A DNA stretch of 64,000 nucleotides from an uncultured Dialister sp. (GTDB taxonomy: Bacteria > Bacillota_C > Negativicutes > Veillonellales > Dialisteraceae): contig UPXR01000002.1 in assembly GCA_900557365.1 (NCBI GenBank), positions 115,390-179,389 of the forward strand. The letters run 5' to 3'. The notes below the pieces were generated by a model, which had not been told where the DNA came from, searched no databases, and saw only the letters and a program-made list of their open reading frames with translations. Within the stretch, counting starts at the first letter, position 1. Every line of letters starts with the position of its first letter. Of this stretch, positions 52,948-62,380 are shown in pieces. The translations under genes were made by a program, and so were the position numbers.

Positions 52948-53495
52948 TTTGCGTCTCCTTTCGCCTTCTTCGCAGGCATCAGGAAATAACCGGCTGCTGC
53001 GGCAAGAAGGACGGCTGCCACGGGCGATACCGGGGAAAACAGGGAAAACAGAAGAATGGCGGCAAAAATGAAGGCCGTTCTTTTATCCCTGACGGATTTC
53101 TTTCCCAGCTTGATGACCGCATCGAGAATCAGAATGCATACACAGGCCCGGATGCCCGCAAAGGCATGCACCACATAGGGGTTCTCCTCGAACTGCGTAA
53201 GGAACATGGCAATGAGAGTGATGATGATCATGGACGGGGTGATGACGCCGATCGTGGCAAAAACGCCGCCCCAGAATCCTTTCAGCTTGCACCCGATGAA
53301 GGTGGCCACATTGACGGCAATCATGCCCGGCGTGACCTGCCCGAGCGCATAGTAATCCATGAGCTCTTCATCGGCCGCCCATTTCTTTTTGGTGACAACC
53401 TCTCTCTGGAGGATCGGAAGCATGGCATATCCTCCGCCGAAAGTGACCGCGCCCATTTTGGCGAAGGTCAGAAATAAATCAAGCAGTAATTTCAT
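52944..53495 (-). CDS. Chromate-transporter family protein, half-length subunit 1
   Basis: 183 residues, one CHR domain: FLTFAKMGAVTFGGGYAMLPILQREVV, ALGQVTPGMIAVNVATFIG and membrane helices to the end. The start at 53495 has AAGGAGC; the frame continues to 53852 but that part overlaps the divergent LysR gene and lacks family features. It pairs with the following half gene. Confidence 0.9.
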   Translation of the reverse strand: MKLLLDLFLTFAKMGAVTFGGGYAMLPILQREVVTKKKWAADEELMDYYALGQVTPGMIAVNVATFIGCKLKGFWGGVFATIGVITPSMIIITLIAMFLTQFEENPYVVHAFAGIRACVCILILDAVIKLGKKSVRDKRTAFIFAAILLFSLFSPVSPVAAVLLAAAAGYFLMPAKKAKGDAK

Positions 53496-53601
53496 ACAGG
53501 CTCCTTCCCGGGTCTTGCGGCCCATTTGACATACCTGTATGATAACAGGAAGGAATATATATTTAAAATATTGATTTACAAAGGAAATATATAGAAAAGA
53601 T

Positions 53602-54459
53602 ATGGATATCAAACAGATGAAATACTTCATGACCGTGGCGGAGGAAGGGACCATTACAGCTGCCGCAAAAAAACTCCATATTTCCCAGCCGCCTCTTTCC
53701 GCGCAGATGCACCTGCTGGAGGAGGAACTGGGATGTGAGCTGTTCCGGAGAGGAGCTAGGCAGATTACGCTGACGGAATCGGGGAGCATCCTGTACAAAA
53801 GAGCGGTGGAAATGGTGGATCTCGAGGCTGCTGCCCGGGAGGAAATCCGCACATGGACGCAGGGGCGTTCGGGACGGCTCCGGCTGGGACTGGTTTCTTC
53901 CTCCTCGTCGAAGGAGCTCTATGATAAGCTCCGGCTGTTCCGGAAGGCTTATCCGGAAATCCAGATCAAGGCTTATGAGGGAAACAGCTACGAGTTGCTG
54001 GAGGAGCTGCGGAAGGGCCGGCTGGATGCGGCGGTGCTGCGCACGCCTTTTTCCGGCTACGGACTGGAAACGGTGCCGCTTCGGAAGGACCGTATGGCAG
54101 CAGCAGGGAAAATACCGGCAGGAAGGGAAAAAATCACTTTGACCGATCTGGCGGGGGAGCCGCTCATTCTGTACCGCCGGTGGGAAAAAATTATTCTGGA
54201 TGAATGTGAAAAGGAGGGAGTTTCCCCTCATGTATACTGTGTCGCCGATGATGCCCGGACCTGTCTCCGGTGGGCCCGGGAGGGACTGGGAACCGCTCTT
54301 GTTCCCGAATCGGTTCTGCCTGCGGGGGAGATTCCCGCAGCGGTCCTTTCTGAGGAAGCGCTGTCTTCCTCGCTCCTTCTGGCCCGGCGGAAAGGAGACC
54401 GGACCTCGAAGGGGGGAGAACTCCTCTTTGAAATCTGCAGAAATCCGGGAAGAAAATGA
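53602..54459 (+). CDS. LysR-family regulator, divergent from the chromate-transporter pair
   Basis: 285 residues: DIKQMKYFMTVAEEGTITAAAKKLHISQPPLSAQMHLLEEELGCELFRRG is the winged helix; the rest is the effector domain (RLRLGLVSSSSSKELYDKL...). Divergent arrangement over a 106-bp AT-rich gap is typical for LysR control of the neighbouring transporter. Effector unknown. Confidence 0.9.
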   Translation: MDIKQMKYFMTVAEEGTITAAAKKLHISQPPLSAQMHLLEEELGCELFRRGARQITLTESGSILYKRAVEMVDLEAAAREEIRTWTQGRSGRLRLGLVSSSSSKELYDKLRLFRKAYPEIQIKAYEGNSYELLEELRKGRLDAAVLRTPFSGYGLETVPLRKDRMAAAGKIPAGREKITLTDLAGEPLILYRRWEKIILDECEKEGVSPHVYCVADDARTCLRWAREGLGTALVPESVLPAGEIPAAVLSEEALSSSLLLARRKGDRTSKGGELLFEICRNPGRK

Positions 54460-54494
54460 AGGAAAAAGAGGTTTCCCGTCTTTATCTCCATGAT

Positions 54495-54523
54495 TTGTTT
54501 TTTTTATTTTCCTGTGATAAAAT
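54495..54523 (+). promoter_or_regulatory. Promoter of tig
   Basis: TTGTTT, 17-bp spacer, TAAAAT, with TGA directly before the -10 (extended -10). Confidence 0.65.
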
Positions 54524-54616
54524 ATAACTTGTTTATTGTATCCATGACGAAGTACCAAAAACGGACGCAAATCAGGTATCATTTGTCGGTCATCCGACTT
54601 AAGGAGGAATAGTTTC

Positions 54617-56089
54617 ATGAATGTAAAAGTAGAGGTATTGGATCAGCACAAAGTAAGTCTTGCTATCGAACTGCCGGCTGAAGTTGTACAGAAGGGATTC
54701 AAGACTGCGGTATCCCGCATTGCCAACCAGGTAAAGATCCCCGGCTTCCGCAAAGGCAAGGCAAGCCGCACCATTCTGGAAATGCACTTCGGCAAAGCTG
54801 CTGTAGAAGCTGAAGCAAAGGATATCGTGATCAATGATGCGCTGAACCAGGCTCTCCGCGATGAAAAGATCATCCCGGTTACCCAGCCCGAAGTCAAGGA
54901 AGATAAATTCTCCGAAAAAGAAGGCGCTGCATTCACCGCAACCTTCGTAAAGCGTCCGGAAGTGGAACTGGGCGAATACAAGGGTCTGGAAGCAGAAGAA
55001 GAAAAGCCGGAAATCAGCGATGATCAGGTTATGGCTGAAATCCAGAGAGCTGCTGAACAGAGCGCCCGTCTGGAAATGGCAGAAGAAGGCGCTGTACTGA
55101 AGAAGGGTGACTATGCAGTCATCGACTTCAAGGGCTTCATTGACGGCGAAGCATTCGAAGGCGGCGAAGGCAAGACCTATCCGCTGGAAATCGGTTCCCA
55201 GAGCTTCATCCCGGGCTTTGAAGATCAGCTCGAAGGTCATAAGGCCGGCGATGATGTAGATGTAAAGGTTACTTTCCCGGAAAGCTACTTCGTAGATGCT
55301 CTGAAGGGCAAGGAAGCCGTATTCAAAGTTCATATCAATGATGTAAAGCGCAAGCAGCTTCCCGCACTGGATGACGCTTTCGCAAAGTCCATCAGCCAGT
55401 TCGAAACCATGGATGAACTGAAGGCAAGCCTGAAGCAGCAGATGCAGCTCCATGCCATTCAGCAGGCAGAAGAAGCTTACCATCAGAAGCTGGTTAACCA
55501 GGCAGTAGCCAATGCCAAGGTTGACATTCCCCATGAAATGGTAGAACAGAAGATTGATGAAATCGTGGAAGAAATCAAGCTGAATCTGGAAGCTCAGAAC
55601 CAGAAGCTCGAAGACTACCTGAAGCGCATCAACCAGACCATGGAACAGCTCCGCAAGAACTATGAAAAGACTGCAGAAGAACAGGTTCGTCAGGGCCTCG
55701 TTCTGGAAGCTATCGCTGACAAGGAAGATCTCCAGGTTACCAACCAGGACCTTTCCATGGAAGTATACAGCATGGCTCAGCAGTTCAACGCAGATCCGAA
55801 GGACGTCATGAAGATCATCCAGGACGAAAACCGCGTAAACATGCTCATCACCTCCGTCCTCCGCAAGAAGGCATCCGCATTCATCTACGGTGCAGCTAAG
55901 AAAGCGGAAGCAGACAAGAAGGCTGCAGCAGAAACCGCTGAAGCAGCACCGGCAGAAGCCGCAGGCGATCTCTCCTCCATGACCGTTAAGGAACTGAAGG
56001 CTTATGCTGCAGAAAAGAACATCGCTATCGATTCCAAGGCAAAGAAAGCAGAAATCATTGACGCTATCAAAGCTGCGGAAGCAAAATAA
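54617..56089 (+). CDS. tig: Trigger factor with an added C-terminal SAP-like domain
   Basis: Ribosome-bound chaperone and prolyl isomerase. The 490 residues have the ribosome-binding loop KIPGFRKGKASRTILE, an FKBP-like PPIase domain at about 150-245 (GDYAVIDFKGFIDGEAFEGGEGK...FIPGFEDQLEGHKAGD) and the helical chaperone arms. The usual protein ends near residue 430. Here an Ala/Glu linker follows and then a folded-looking module, MTVKELKAYAAEKN...KKAEIIDAIKAAEA, which resembles SAP or Rho-N-terminal helix-extended-loop-helix domains. Codon use is strongly biased, as in a highly expressed gene. Confidence 0.9.
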   Translation: MNVKVEVLDQHKVSLAIELPAEVVQKGFKTAVSRIANQVKIPGFRKGKASRTILEMHFGKAAVEAEAKDIVINDALNQALRDEKIIPVTQPEVKEDKFSEKEGAAFTATFVKRPEVELGEYKGLEAEEEKPEISDDQVMAEIQRAAEQSARLEMAEEGAVLKKGDYAVIDFKGFIDGEAFEGGEGKTYPLEIGSQSFIPGFEDQLEGHKAGDDVDVKVTFPESYFVDALKGKEAVFKVHINDVKRKQLPALDDAFAKSISQFETMDELKASLKQQMQLHAIQQAEEAYHQKLVNQAVANAKVDIPHEMVEQKIDEIVEEIKLNLEAQNQKLEDYLKRINQTMEQLRKNYEKTAEEQVRQGLVLEAIADKEDLQVTNQDLSMEVYSMAQQFNADPKDVMKIIQDENRVNMLITSVLRKKASAFIYGAAKKAEADKKAAAETAEAAPAEAAGDLSSMTVKELKAYAAEKNIAIDSKAKKAEIIDAIKAAEAK

Positions 56090-56124
56090 GAAACGTTCTG
56101 ACGGATAACGAAAGAACGGACGGG

Positions 56125-56155
56125 AAAAGACGCGGGAGTTTGCCGGCGTCTTTTT
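56125..56155 (+). terminator. tig terminator
   Basis: AAAAGACGC...GCGTCTTTTT hairpin between tig and clpP, so clpPX is at least partly transcribed separately. Confidence 0.75.
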
Positions 56156-56268
56156 CACCCATTTATAAATAGAATAAAATCTATATAGTAAGTCTATTCG
56201 GTGTTTTTATCGATTGACTGTATCATTCATACTCCGGAGAACTTCCGGTCCCGAAAGGAAGGGTTACT

Positions 56269-56874
56269 ATGGCTTATGTACCAATCGTGGTAGAACAGAC
56301 TGCCCGGGGCGAACGCTCCTACGATATTTATTCCCGCCTTCTCCAGGACAGGATCATATTCCTCGACGGACAGATCGAGGACCATATGGCGAACATCATC
56401 ATCGCCCAGATGCTTTTCCTGGAAGCGGAGGACCCCAACAAGGACATTCATCTTTATATCAACAGTCCGGGAGGCGTTGTGACCGCCGGCCTGGCCATTT
56501 ACGACACCATGCAGTATATCCGCCCGGCGGTATCTACGATCTGCATCGGCTCCTGCGCCAGCATGGCAGCGGTGCTTCTCACCGCCGGCGCAAAGGGCAA
56601 GCGCTTTGCTCTGCCTCATTCCAATATCATGATCCATCAGCCTCTGGGAGGCGTACAGGGACAGGCTACGGAAATCGAAATCCATGCCCGGGAAATCCTT
56701 CGTCTCCGGGAAGAACTGAACGGAATCCTGGCGCATCACAGCGGCCAGTCTCTGGAAACGATCCGCAATGACACGGAACGGGACAATTTCATGACGGCGC
56801 AGGCGGCGAAGGAATACGGTCTTATCGACCAGATCCTGACCAGAAACGAACTGACGCAGTTAAAGGGAAAATAA
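56269..56874 (+). CDS. clpP: ATP-dependent Clp protease proteolytic subunit
   Basis: 201 residues with the catalytic triad Ser98 ([11 protein letters not shown]), His123 ([10 protein letters not shown]) and an Asp in the expected place ([12 protein letters not shown]). [20 protein letters not shown] is the processing-region signature. It forms the barrel protease that works with ClpX, encoded 13 bp downstream. Confidence 0.97.
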   Translation: MAYVPIVVEQTARGERSYDIYSRLLQDRIIFLDGQIEDHMANIIIAQMLFLEAEDPNKDIHLYINSPGGVVTAGLAIYDTMQYIRPAVSTICIGSCASMAAVLLTAGAKGKRFALPHSNIMIHQPLGGVQGQATEIEIHAREILRLREELNGILAHHSGQSLETIRNDTERDNFMTAQAAKEYGLIDQILTRNELTQLKGK

Positions 56875-56887
56875 GGGGGAGTTTCCA

Positions 56888-58126
56888 TTGACCACCAGAA
56901 AAGATTCAACACCGGTATGCAGCTTCTGCGGCCGTTCCGGAGATGAAGTGGAAAGACTGATTGCCGGACCGGGTGTATACATCTGCAATGAATGCATAGA
57001 GGTCTGCTCCAATATTCTGCGGGAAGAGATGAAGGAAGCAAAGAAAAAATCGATTCCCCATTTCGAGCTTCCTGCCCCGGAAGAAATCAAGAAATATATG
57101 GATCAGTATGTCATCGACCAGGATGATGCGAAAATCGCTCTTGCCGTGGCTGTATACAACCATTACAAGCGGATTCAGTATCAGGGAGACGGGAATGATG
57201 ATGTGGAGCTTCAGAAATCCAATATCATCATGCTGGGACCCACCGGGAGCGGAAAGACCCTTCTGGCGCAGACACTGGCCCGTTTCCTGGATGTACCCTT
57301 TGCCATTTCCGATGCGACGACGCTGACCGAAGCAGGCTATGTAGGCGAGGATGTGGAAAACATTCTTCTCCGTCTCATTCAGGCGGCAGACTACGATATT
57401 GAAAAGGCGGAACGGGGCATCATCTATATCGATGAAATTGATAAGATTGCCCGGAAATCGGAAAATCCCTCCATCACCCGCGATGTCTCCGGGGAAGGCG
57501 TACAGCAGGCCCTTCTGAAGATTCTGGAAGGCACTGTAGCCAGCGTACCGCCCCAGGGCGGAAGAAAGCATCCGAACCAGGAAATGATCCGGATCGATAC
57601 GTCCAATATTCTCTTTATCTGCGGCGGTGCCTTTGCGGGAATTGACAAGGTCATCGACGCCCGTCTGACGAAGAGTGTCATGGGCTTCGGTGCAGATATC
57701 GAAAAGCGGACAGACCGGGACATGGCGGAGCTTCTCCAGCAGGTGCAGCCCGAGGATCTGCTCAAATTCGGCCTGATTCCTGAATTCATCGGCCGTCTGC
57801 CGGTCATCGTAGCACTTCATCCCCTGGATGAAAAAGTGCTGACCCGGATTCTGACCGAACCGAAGAATGCGCTGGTCAAGCAGTATCAGAAGCTTCTCGG
57901 CATGGATCATGTAGATCTGGAATTCGAGGAAGGCGCCATCCGCGCGATTGCCCGTCAGGCGATCGAACGGAATACCGGAGCCAGAGGACTGCGGGCCATC
58001 ATCGAAAAGATCATGATCCGCGTCATGTATGAAATTCCGAGCCGGAAGGACGTTGCCAAATGCATCGTCACGGAGGATACCGTCCTGAACGGAACCCAGC
58101 CGACTCTTATCCTGAAAGAAGAATAG
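56888..58126 (+). CDS. clpX: ATP-dependent Clp protease ATP-binding subunit ClpX
   Basis: AAA+ unfoldase, 412 residues. The zinc-binding domain has Cys11, Cys14, Cys33 and Cys36; Walker A is GPTGSGKT, Walker [11 protein letters not shown], and the pore and sensor regions [19 protein letters not shown] and [11 protein letters not shown] are present. The start is TTG 56888, preceded by AAGGGGGAG. Standard clpP-clpX pair. Confidence 0.97.
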   Translation: MTTRKDSTPVCSFCGRSGDEVERLIAGPGVYICNECIEVCSNILREEMKEAKKKSIPHFELPAPEEIKKYMDQYVIDQDDAKIALAVAVYNHYKRIQYQGDGNDDVELQKSNIIMLGPTGSGKTLLAQTLARFLDVPFAISDATTLTEAGYVGEDVENILLRLIQAADYDIEKAERGIIYIDEIDKIARKSENPSITRDVSGEGVQQALLKILEGTVASVPPQGGRKHPNQEMIRIDTSNILFICGGAFAGIDKVIDARLTKSVMGFGADIEKRTDRDMAELLQQVQPEDLLKFGLIPEFIGRLPVIVALHPLDEKVLTRILTEPKNALVKQYQKLLGMDHVDLEFEEGAIRAIARQAIERNTGARGLRAIIEKIMIRVMYEIPSRKDVAKCIVTEDTVLNGTQPTLILKEE

Positions 58127-58129
58127 ATG

Positions 58130-58176
58130 AAAAGCGCTCTCCTGGCGGAATCTGTTTCCGGAAGGGAGCGCTTTTT
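58130..58176 (+). terminator. clpX terminator
   Basis: AAAAGCGCTCTCC...GGGAGCGCTTTTT long stem just after the clpX stop. Confidence 0.9.
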
Positions 58177-58192
58177 GGTTTAGGACGGTTTA

Positions 58193-58201
58193 TGATATAA
58201 T
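58193..58201 (+). promoter_or_regulatory. Extended -10 promoter of the small membrane protein
   Basis: TGATATAAT, about 40 bases before the small gene. Confidence 0.6.
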
Positions 58202-58241
58202 GAAAAAAAGATATGAAAATGCTTTATAGGAGATGATTCCT

Positions 58242-58394
58242 ATGAAAATCAAATTACTGATTCTTTTCCTTCTCGACATATTTGCTGTATCCCGGTGGAT
58301 GTATCACAGCGATTTGCTGGCGACCTGCGCAGCCATTATTGTGACGGCGGCGTTTCTTTTCGCGCTTCTCCATGTACTGCGCACCCGCCGGTAA
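58242..58394 (+). CDS. Small two-helix membrane protein of unknown function
   Basis: 50 residues beginning MKIKLLILFLLDIFAVSRWM, with a second hydrophobic stretch LATCAAIIVTAAFLFALLHV and a basic end RTRR. A ribosome site (TAGGAG) sits at proper distance, and an extended -10 and an upstream terminator frame it as its own unit. Family not recognised; reality is likely but not certain. Confidence 0.55.
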   Translation: MKIKLLILFLLDIFAVSRWMYHSDLLATCAAIIVTAAFLFALLHVLRTRR

Positions 58395-58412
58395 ATGCAC
58401 GGATAAACTGCA

Positions 58413-58441
58413 TTGACAAACCATACCCCCTTCCTTATAAT
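58413..58441 (+). promoter_or_regulatory. Promoter of the M20 amidohydrolase
   Basis: TTGACA, 17-bp spacer, TATAAT: full consensus. Confidence 0.85.
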
Positions 58442-58472
58442 TGTCTTGACCAAAAAAGGAGGGGGTTTTTCA

Positions 58473-59723
58473 ATGAATATAAAAAAACTGGCAGAGCAGG
58501 AAAAAGATACGATTGTTGCACTGCGGCGTCACTTTCATGAAAATCCGGAAGTGTCCACAAAGGAATTCAGGACCATGGATTATATCGAAGAATTCCTTGG
58601 AAAAATCGGAATTCAGTCCGTCCGCGTTCCCAACGGAGGAATCCTTGGCTTCCTGGACAGCGGAAAGCCGGGATGGATTGTTTTGATGCGGGCCGATATC
58701 GATGCCCTTCCGATTCAGGAAGATCCGGAAAATCTTGTGCAGAAGAAAGTCTGCGTCTCCAAAAATGAAGGAGTTATGCATGCCTGCGGCCACGACGGCC
58801 ATATGGCCATGCTTCTCACCGAAGCCAAGATTCTGTCGGAACATAAAGAGGACTGGGAAGGGAAAATCATTTTCATGTTCGAACAGGCGGAGGAAATGGG
58901 AGAAGGGGGAATCCCGGAAATGCTCCGCTACCTTCGGGATGAAAAGATTCATATCGACAACTGCTTCGGCACCCATGTGATCTGGCACCTTCCGGCAGGG
59001 AAAGTGGGACTCCTTTACGGGACAGCCATGGCAGGCGCTTATTTCTTCCGAATCCGGATTCATGGGAAAGAGGGACACGGCTCCCGTCCGGATATGGCGA
59101 ACAGCCCGATTGAATGCTTTGTTTCCATTGCTTCCGAAATCCGGGCTTACCGGATGAACAAGGCAGATCCGGAAGAGAATATGACCTATTCCCTGGGATA
59201 CGTGAAGGCCGGAAACAGCCCGAACATTATTCCCGATGAGCTGGAATTCTCCGGGACTGCCCGCTGCACCCGGAATGCAGACGGCCTGGCCTTTCGGGAT
59301 ACGCTTCACGAACTGACGGAAAGCATGGCAAGAGTATACGGCTGCACCGCGGAATTTGTGGAAGACCGGTACTTCCCGGCTACCGTGAATAATAAGGAAT
59401 GTGTCGCTCTGGCCCGCAGAGCGGTTACGGAAGCACTGGGCAGAGATGCATTGGACGAAAACTGTCCCATGTGGATGGCTTCCGAAACCTTCGGACTCAC
59501 AGAGTCGACCTATCCGGGATGCTTCATGTTTACGGGAATCCGAGACGATAAGCTGGGCAGCGGAAGTCCGCATCATACTGCAAAATTTGATATTGCAGAA
59601 GACGGGCTGGTGACCGGTGTCGCAGCGGCTCTGGCCTGTGTGACAGCCGTTCTTCGGGAAAAACCGGACACACCGTCCTTCAGGAAGAACGATCTGGAGG
59701 AAATGCTGAAACTGGTGAACTGA
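58473..59723 (+). CDS. M20-family amidohydrolase (N-acyl amino acid / hippurate hydrolase type)
   Basis: 416 residues. IVALRRHFHENPEVSTKEF at the start, metal ligands in MRADIDALPIQE, MHACGHDGHMAML, EQAEEMGEGG and the late GSPHHTAKFDI, plus the dimerisation domain HGKEGHGSRPDMANSPIE. Such enzymes release amino acids from N-acyl amino acids or short peptides. The start at 58473 follows AAGGAGGGGG. Single gene with consensus promoter and terminator. Confidence 0.9.
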   Translation: MNIKKLAEQEKDTIVALRRHFHENPEVSTKEFRTMDYIEEFLGKIGIQSVRVPNGGILGFLDSGKPGWIVLMRADIDALPIQEDPENLVQKKVCVSKNEGVMHACGHDGHMAMLLTEAKILSEHKEDWEGKIIFMFEQAEEMGEGGIPEMLRYLRDEKIHIDNCFGTHVIWHLPAGKVGLLYGTAMAGAYFFRIRIHGKEGHGSRPDMANSPIECFVSIASEIRAYRMNKADPEENMTYSLGYVKAGNSPNIIPDELEFSGTARCTRNADGLAFRDTLHELTESMARVYGCTAEFVEDRYFPATVNNKECVALARRAVTEALGRDALDENCPMWMASETFGLTESTYPGCFMFTGIRDDKLGSGSPHHTAKFDIAEDGLVTGVAAALACVTAVLREKPDTPSFRKNDLEEMLKLVN

Positions 59724-59755
59724 TTCACCGGAGCAGCAAACACTCCGCAGTCAAT

Positions 59756-59795
59756 AAAAAGACTCATCCGTTTTCAGGCGGATGAGTCTTTTTCT
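59756..59795 (+). terminator. Amidohydrolase terminator
   Basis: AAAAAGACTCATCCG...CGGATGAGTCTTTTT stem. Confidence 0.9.
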
Positions 59796-59865
59796 GCTGC
59801 CGGAACGGGAAGGCAATCACTGCGGTGCGGATTTTTCCTTCCCGATACAGAGGGGAAAGCCCATA

Positions 59866-59892
59866 AAAAAACTCCGCTGATGCGGAGTTTTT
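59866..59892 (-). terminator. rpsT terminator
   Basis: On the minus strand AAAAACTCCGC-ATCA-GCGGAGTTTTTTT. Confidence 0.9.
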
Positions 59893-59902
59893 GCAGAAGA
59901 AA

Positions 59903-60247
59903 TTATTTTTCTTCCATAGCTTCCTTGTAAGCTTCCTTAGCTTCTTCCCGGGCTTCTTCAGCCTGTTCTTTAGCTTCGAGAGCTTTCTGCTGAGCAATAG
60001 CAGCCTTGACGCTTGCGTTCAGACGGGATTTCTTACGAGCAGCGGCGTTCTTATGGATAACACCCTTATGAGCAGCGCTGTCGATAATGCTTACAGCATT
60101 GCGGATTGCTTCGTCCTTAGCATCGGTGTTGGCAGCGGCAACAGCCTTCTTTACAGCACCGTGAATCTGAGACTTTACAGCAGCGTTAACAGCTTTTTTA
60201 GCGGCATCTTTTCTCATGCTCTTCATGTTGGATTTAATCTGCGGCAA
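59903..60247 (-). CDS. rpsT: 30S ribosomal protein S20 with acidic C-terminal tail
   Basis: 114 residues. PQIKSNMKSMRKDAAKKAVN, the central helices and SAAHKGVIHKNAAARKKSRLNASV match S20, which binds 16S rRNA. S20 is normally about 87 residues; here about 27 extra, mostly Glu, Ala and Lys, follow as a helical tail. The start is taken as TTG 60247 (GGGAGG with good spacing); the GTG at 60256 lies inside the ribosome site. Confidence 0.9.
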   Translation of the reverse strand: MPQIKSNMKSMRKDAAKKAVNAAVKSQIHGAVKKAVAAANTDAKDEAIRNAVSIIDSAAHKGVIHKNAAARKKSRLNASVKAAIAQQKALEAKEQAEEAREEAKEAYKEAMEEK

Positions 60248-60284
60248 TTGGTTCACCTCCCGTCCGAAATATTCATACCTTGCT

Positions 60285-60293
60285 ATTCTAGCA
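60285..60293 (-). promoter_or_regulatory. Extended -10 promoter of rpsT
   Basis: On the minus strand TGCTAGAAT, about 40 bases upstream of the start. Confidence 0.5.
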
Positions 60294-60462
60294 TATTTTG
60301 ATTTTCATGGCAAGAAAAGAAATAAAGAATCTCCGTATATTTTCCCGGCGGCAGGGATCGGGACCCCGGAATGGCCGCCTTTTTTGATTCCGTTTGAATC
60401 TTTTTTTCTCCTTTTGTACAATGAAGGCAAAAGAGAAATCACCGGATGAGAGGAGAATGAAT

Positions 60463-60858
60463 ATGCTGGTCGGGGTGGATTTGGTAAAGACGGACCGATG
60501 GAAGCGGATTCTGGAAAGACGGCCCTCTATGGCCGAAAAGATTTTTACGGAAGAGGAAAGGAAGCACTGCGAAAGCCGGGGCGCGAAAAGGGCGGAGTCC
60601 TATGCGGCTCTCTGGGGTGTCCGGGAAGCCGCAGGAAAAGCGCTGGGCATCGGTGTATTCAGCAGCGGCTGGCAGGATGCGCATGTAGTATGGACCTCCC
60701 TGGGAGCGCCGGTGCTCCGGCTGCAGGGAAATTTTGCAAAGCGGGCGCGGGAATTGGGCGTGACGGAGGTTTCCGTTTCCATGACCCACGAAGACAATAT
60801 GGCCGCTGCAGTGGTGGTCATGAACGGAGGAAGCTATGATATTGACGACGGCAAATGA
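60463..60858 (+). CDS. acpS: Holo-[acyl-carrier-protein] synthase
   Basis: Transfers phosphopantetheine from CoA to acyl carrier protein. The 131 residues contain the Mg-binding VGVDLVKTDRW near the start, EKIFTEEERKHCESRG, and WGVREAAGKALGIGV, followed by SMTHEDNMAAAVVV. ATG 60463 is preferred over 60457 for ribosome-site spacing. It overlaps the next gene by 23 bases, a common acpS-nnr arrangement. Confidence 0.93.
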   Translation: MLVGVDLVKTDRWKRILERRPSMAEKIFTEEERKHCESRGAKRAESYAALWGVREAAGKALGIGVFSSGWQDAHVVWTSLGAPVLRLQGNFAKRARELGVTEVSVSMTHEDNMAAAVVVMNGGSYDIDDGK

Positions 60859-62377
60859 AGCAAGAGACCTGGATTCCCGGGTTATGAACGAGTACGGAAT
60901 CCCCGAAGAGGTGCTTATGGAAAATGCGGGAGCCTCTGCGGCAGCGCTCCTGAAGGAAAGAATTTACTGGGACGGAGCCTTTACGGTCATTGTCTGCGGC
61001 ACGGGAAATAACGGCGGAGACGGCTTTGTCATGGCCCGGTATGTGCAGAATGAAGGGGCGCAGGTTCTTGTTCTGCTGATGGGCAATCCGGACCATATGG
61101 GGAAAGCCGCGGCCATGTACCGCGCAGCAGCAGAAAAAATGGGCATTCCGATTATTCCTGTCGAAAAAGCGGAGGACGGAGCGGAATATCTGGAAAAAGC
61201 GGATATCATCATTGATGCGCTGATCGGAACCGGCCTGTCCAGGGCCGTGGAAGGCGAGAAGGCGGCTCTCATTTCCCTGATCAATGATTCCCGGGCCGTA
61301 GTGGTTTCCGTCGATATTCCGAGCGGCCTTGTGTCCGATACGGGCCGGGCCGAGGGAGCCGCTGTCCGGGCAGACTTCACGGTGGCGCTCGGGTCGGTGA
61401 AGCGGGGCCACGTGCTGTATCCCGGAAGTGAATACACAGGGACGCTTCTCTATTCCTCCATCGGTATGCCCTGCGGCGCTTTTGCGAAATACCCGGTCCG
61501 GCTTACTGAAAAAGAAGATATCCGGCGGGTCCTTCCCGTGCGGAGCCGCATCTCCCATAAGGGGAGCAACGGATTCATCGGAATCTTTGCCGGCTCGGAG
61601 GGGATGGAAGGCGCAGCGCTTCTGACCGGGCAGGGAGCTCTTTATGCAGGCGGCGGAAAGATTGCCGTGAATACTGTCGGAAAGGCAAAGGATGCTCTGA
61701 CGGCGAAAATTCCGGAGCTGATGGTGTCCTCTCTGGGCGGCAGTCCCTTCTTCACCGAAGATATGGCAGAGGAAGCCTTACAGAAAGCAGAAGCCTATGA
61801 CGTGATGGCACTCGGTCCCGGTCTGGGCAGAGAAAGAGAAACACAGAAATTCGTACAGAAGCTGATTGAAAAGTGGGAAAAGCCGATGGTGCTGGATGCA
61901 GATGCCCTTTTTGCTGCAGCGGCATGCGGGATTTCCTTCCGGGATGCGCCGGGGCAGTATATCCTGACCCCGCATATCGGGGAATTCTGCCGGCTGACCG
62001 GACTGACGGCAGCAGACGCAGAAAAGGAAAGAATCGATGCTGCCCGGGCATTTGCGGAAAAACAGCAGGTCGTGCTTCTCCTGAAAGGCGCTCCGACGGT
62101 CATTGCCTGCCCGGACGGAAGAGCCTGGGTAAATCCTACCGGCAATCCCGGCATGGCAGCGGGCGGCATGGGAGACACTCTGACCGGCATTATTGCAGCA
62201 CTCTGCGGACAGGGACAGACCCCGGAGGAAGCCGCCATGTGCGGGGCTTACCTGCACGGACTGGCAGGAGATCTGGCGGCTGCAAAGACGCCCGTAGGCT
62301 ATCGGGCCAGTGATGTGGCCCGGCTGGTTCCTCAGGCAAGAGCATCTGTCATGAATGACGGACGGGGAGAGGAGTAA
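60836..62377 (+). CDS. nnrD: Bifunctional NAD(P)HX epimerase / ADP-dependent NAD(P)HX dehydratase
   Basis: Repairs hydrated NAD(P)H. The 513 residues fuse the epimerase domain (about 1-210: EEVLMENAGASAA, VCGTGNNGGDGFVMARY, VVVSVDIPSGL) to the dehydratase kinase-like domain (about 225-505: GSNGFIGIFAGSEGMEGAALL, LTPHIGEFCRLTGL, NPTGNPGMAAGGMGDTLTGII). This is the NnrD/NnrE fusion usual in bacteria. It is translationally linked to acpS. Confidence 0.95.
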   Translation: MILTTANEARDLDSRVMNEYGIPEEVLMENAGASAAALLKERIYWDGAFTVIVCGTGNNGGDGFVMARYVQNEGAQVLVLLMGNPDHMGKAAAMYRAAAEKMGIPIIPVEKAEDGAEYLEKADIIIDALIGTGLSRAVEGEKAALISLINDSRAVVVSVDIPSGLVSDTGRAEGAAVRADFTVALGSVKRGHVLYPGSEYTGTLLYSSIGMPCGAFAKYPVRLTEKEDIRRVLPVRSRISHKGSNGFIGIFAGSEGMEGAALLTGQGALYAGGGKIAVNTVGKAKDALTAKIPELMVSSLGGSPFFTEDMAEEALQKAEAYDVMALGPGLGRERETQKFVQKLIEKWEKPMVLDADALFAAAACGISFRDAPGQYILTPHIGEFCRLTGLTAADAEKERIDAARAFAEKQQVVLLLKGAPTVIACPDGRAWVNPTGNPGMAAGGMGDTLTGIIAALCGQGQTPEEAAMCGAYLHGLAGDLAAAKTPVGYRASDVARLVPQARASVMNDGRGEE

Positions 62378-62380
62378 GGC

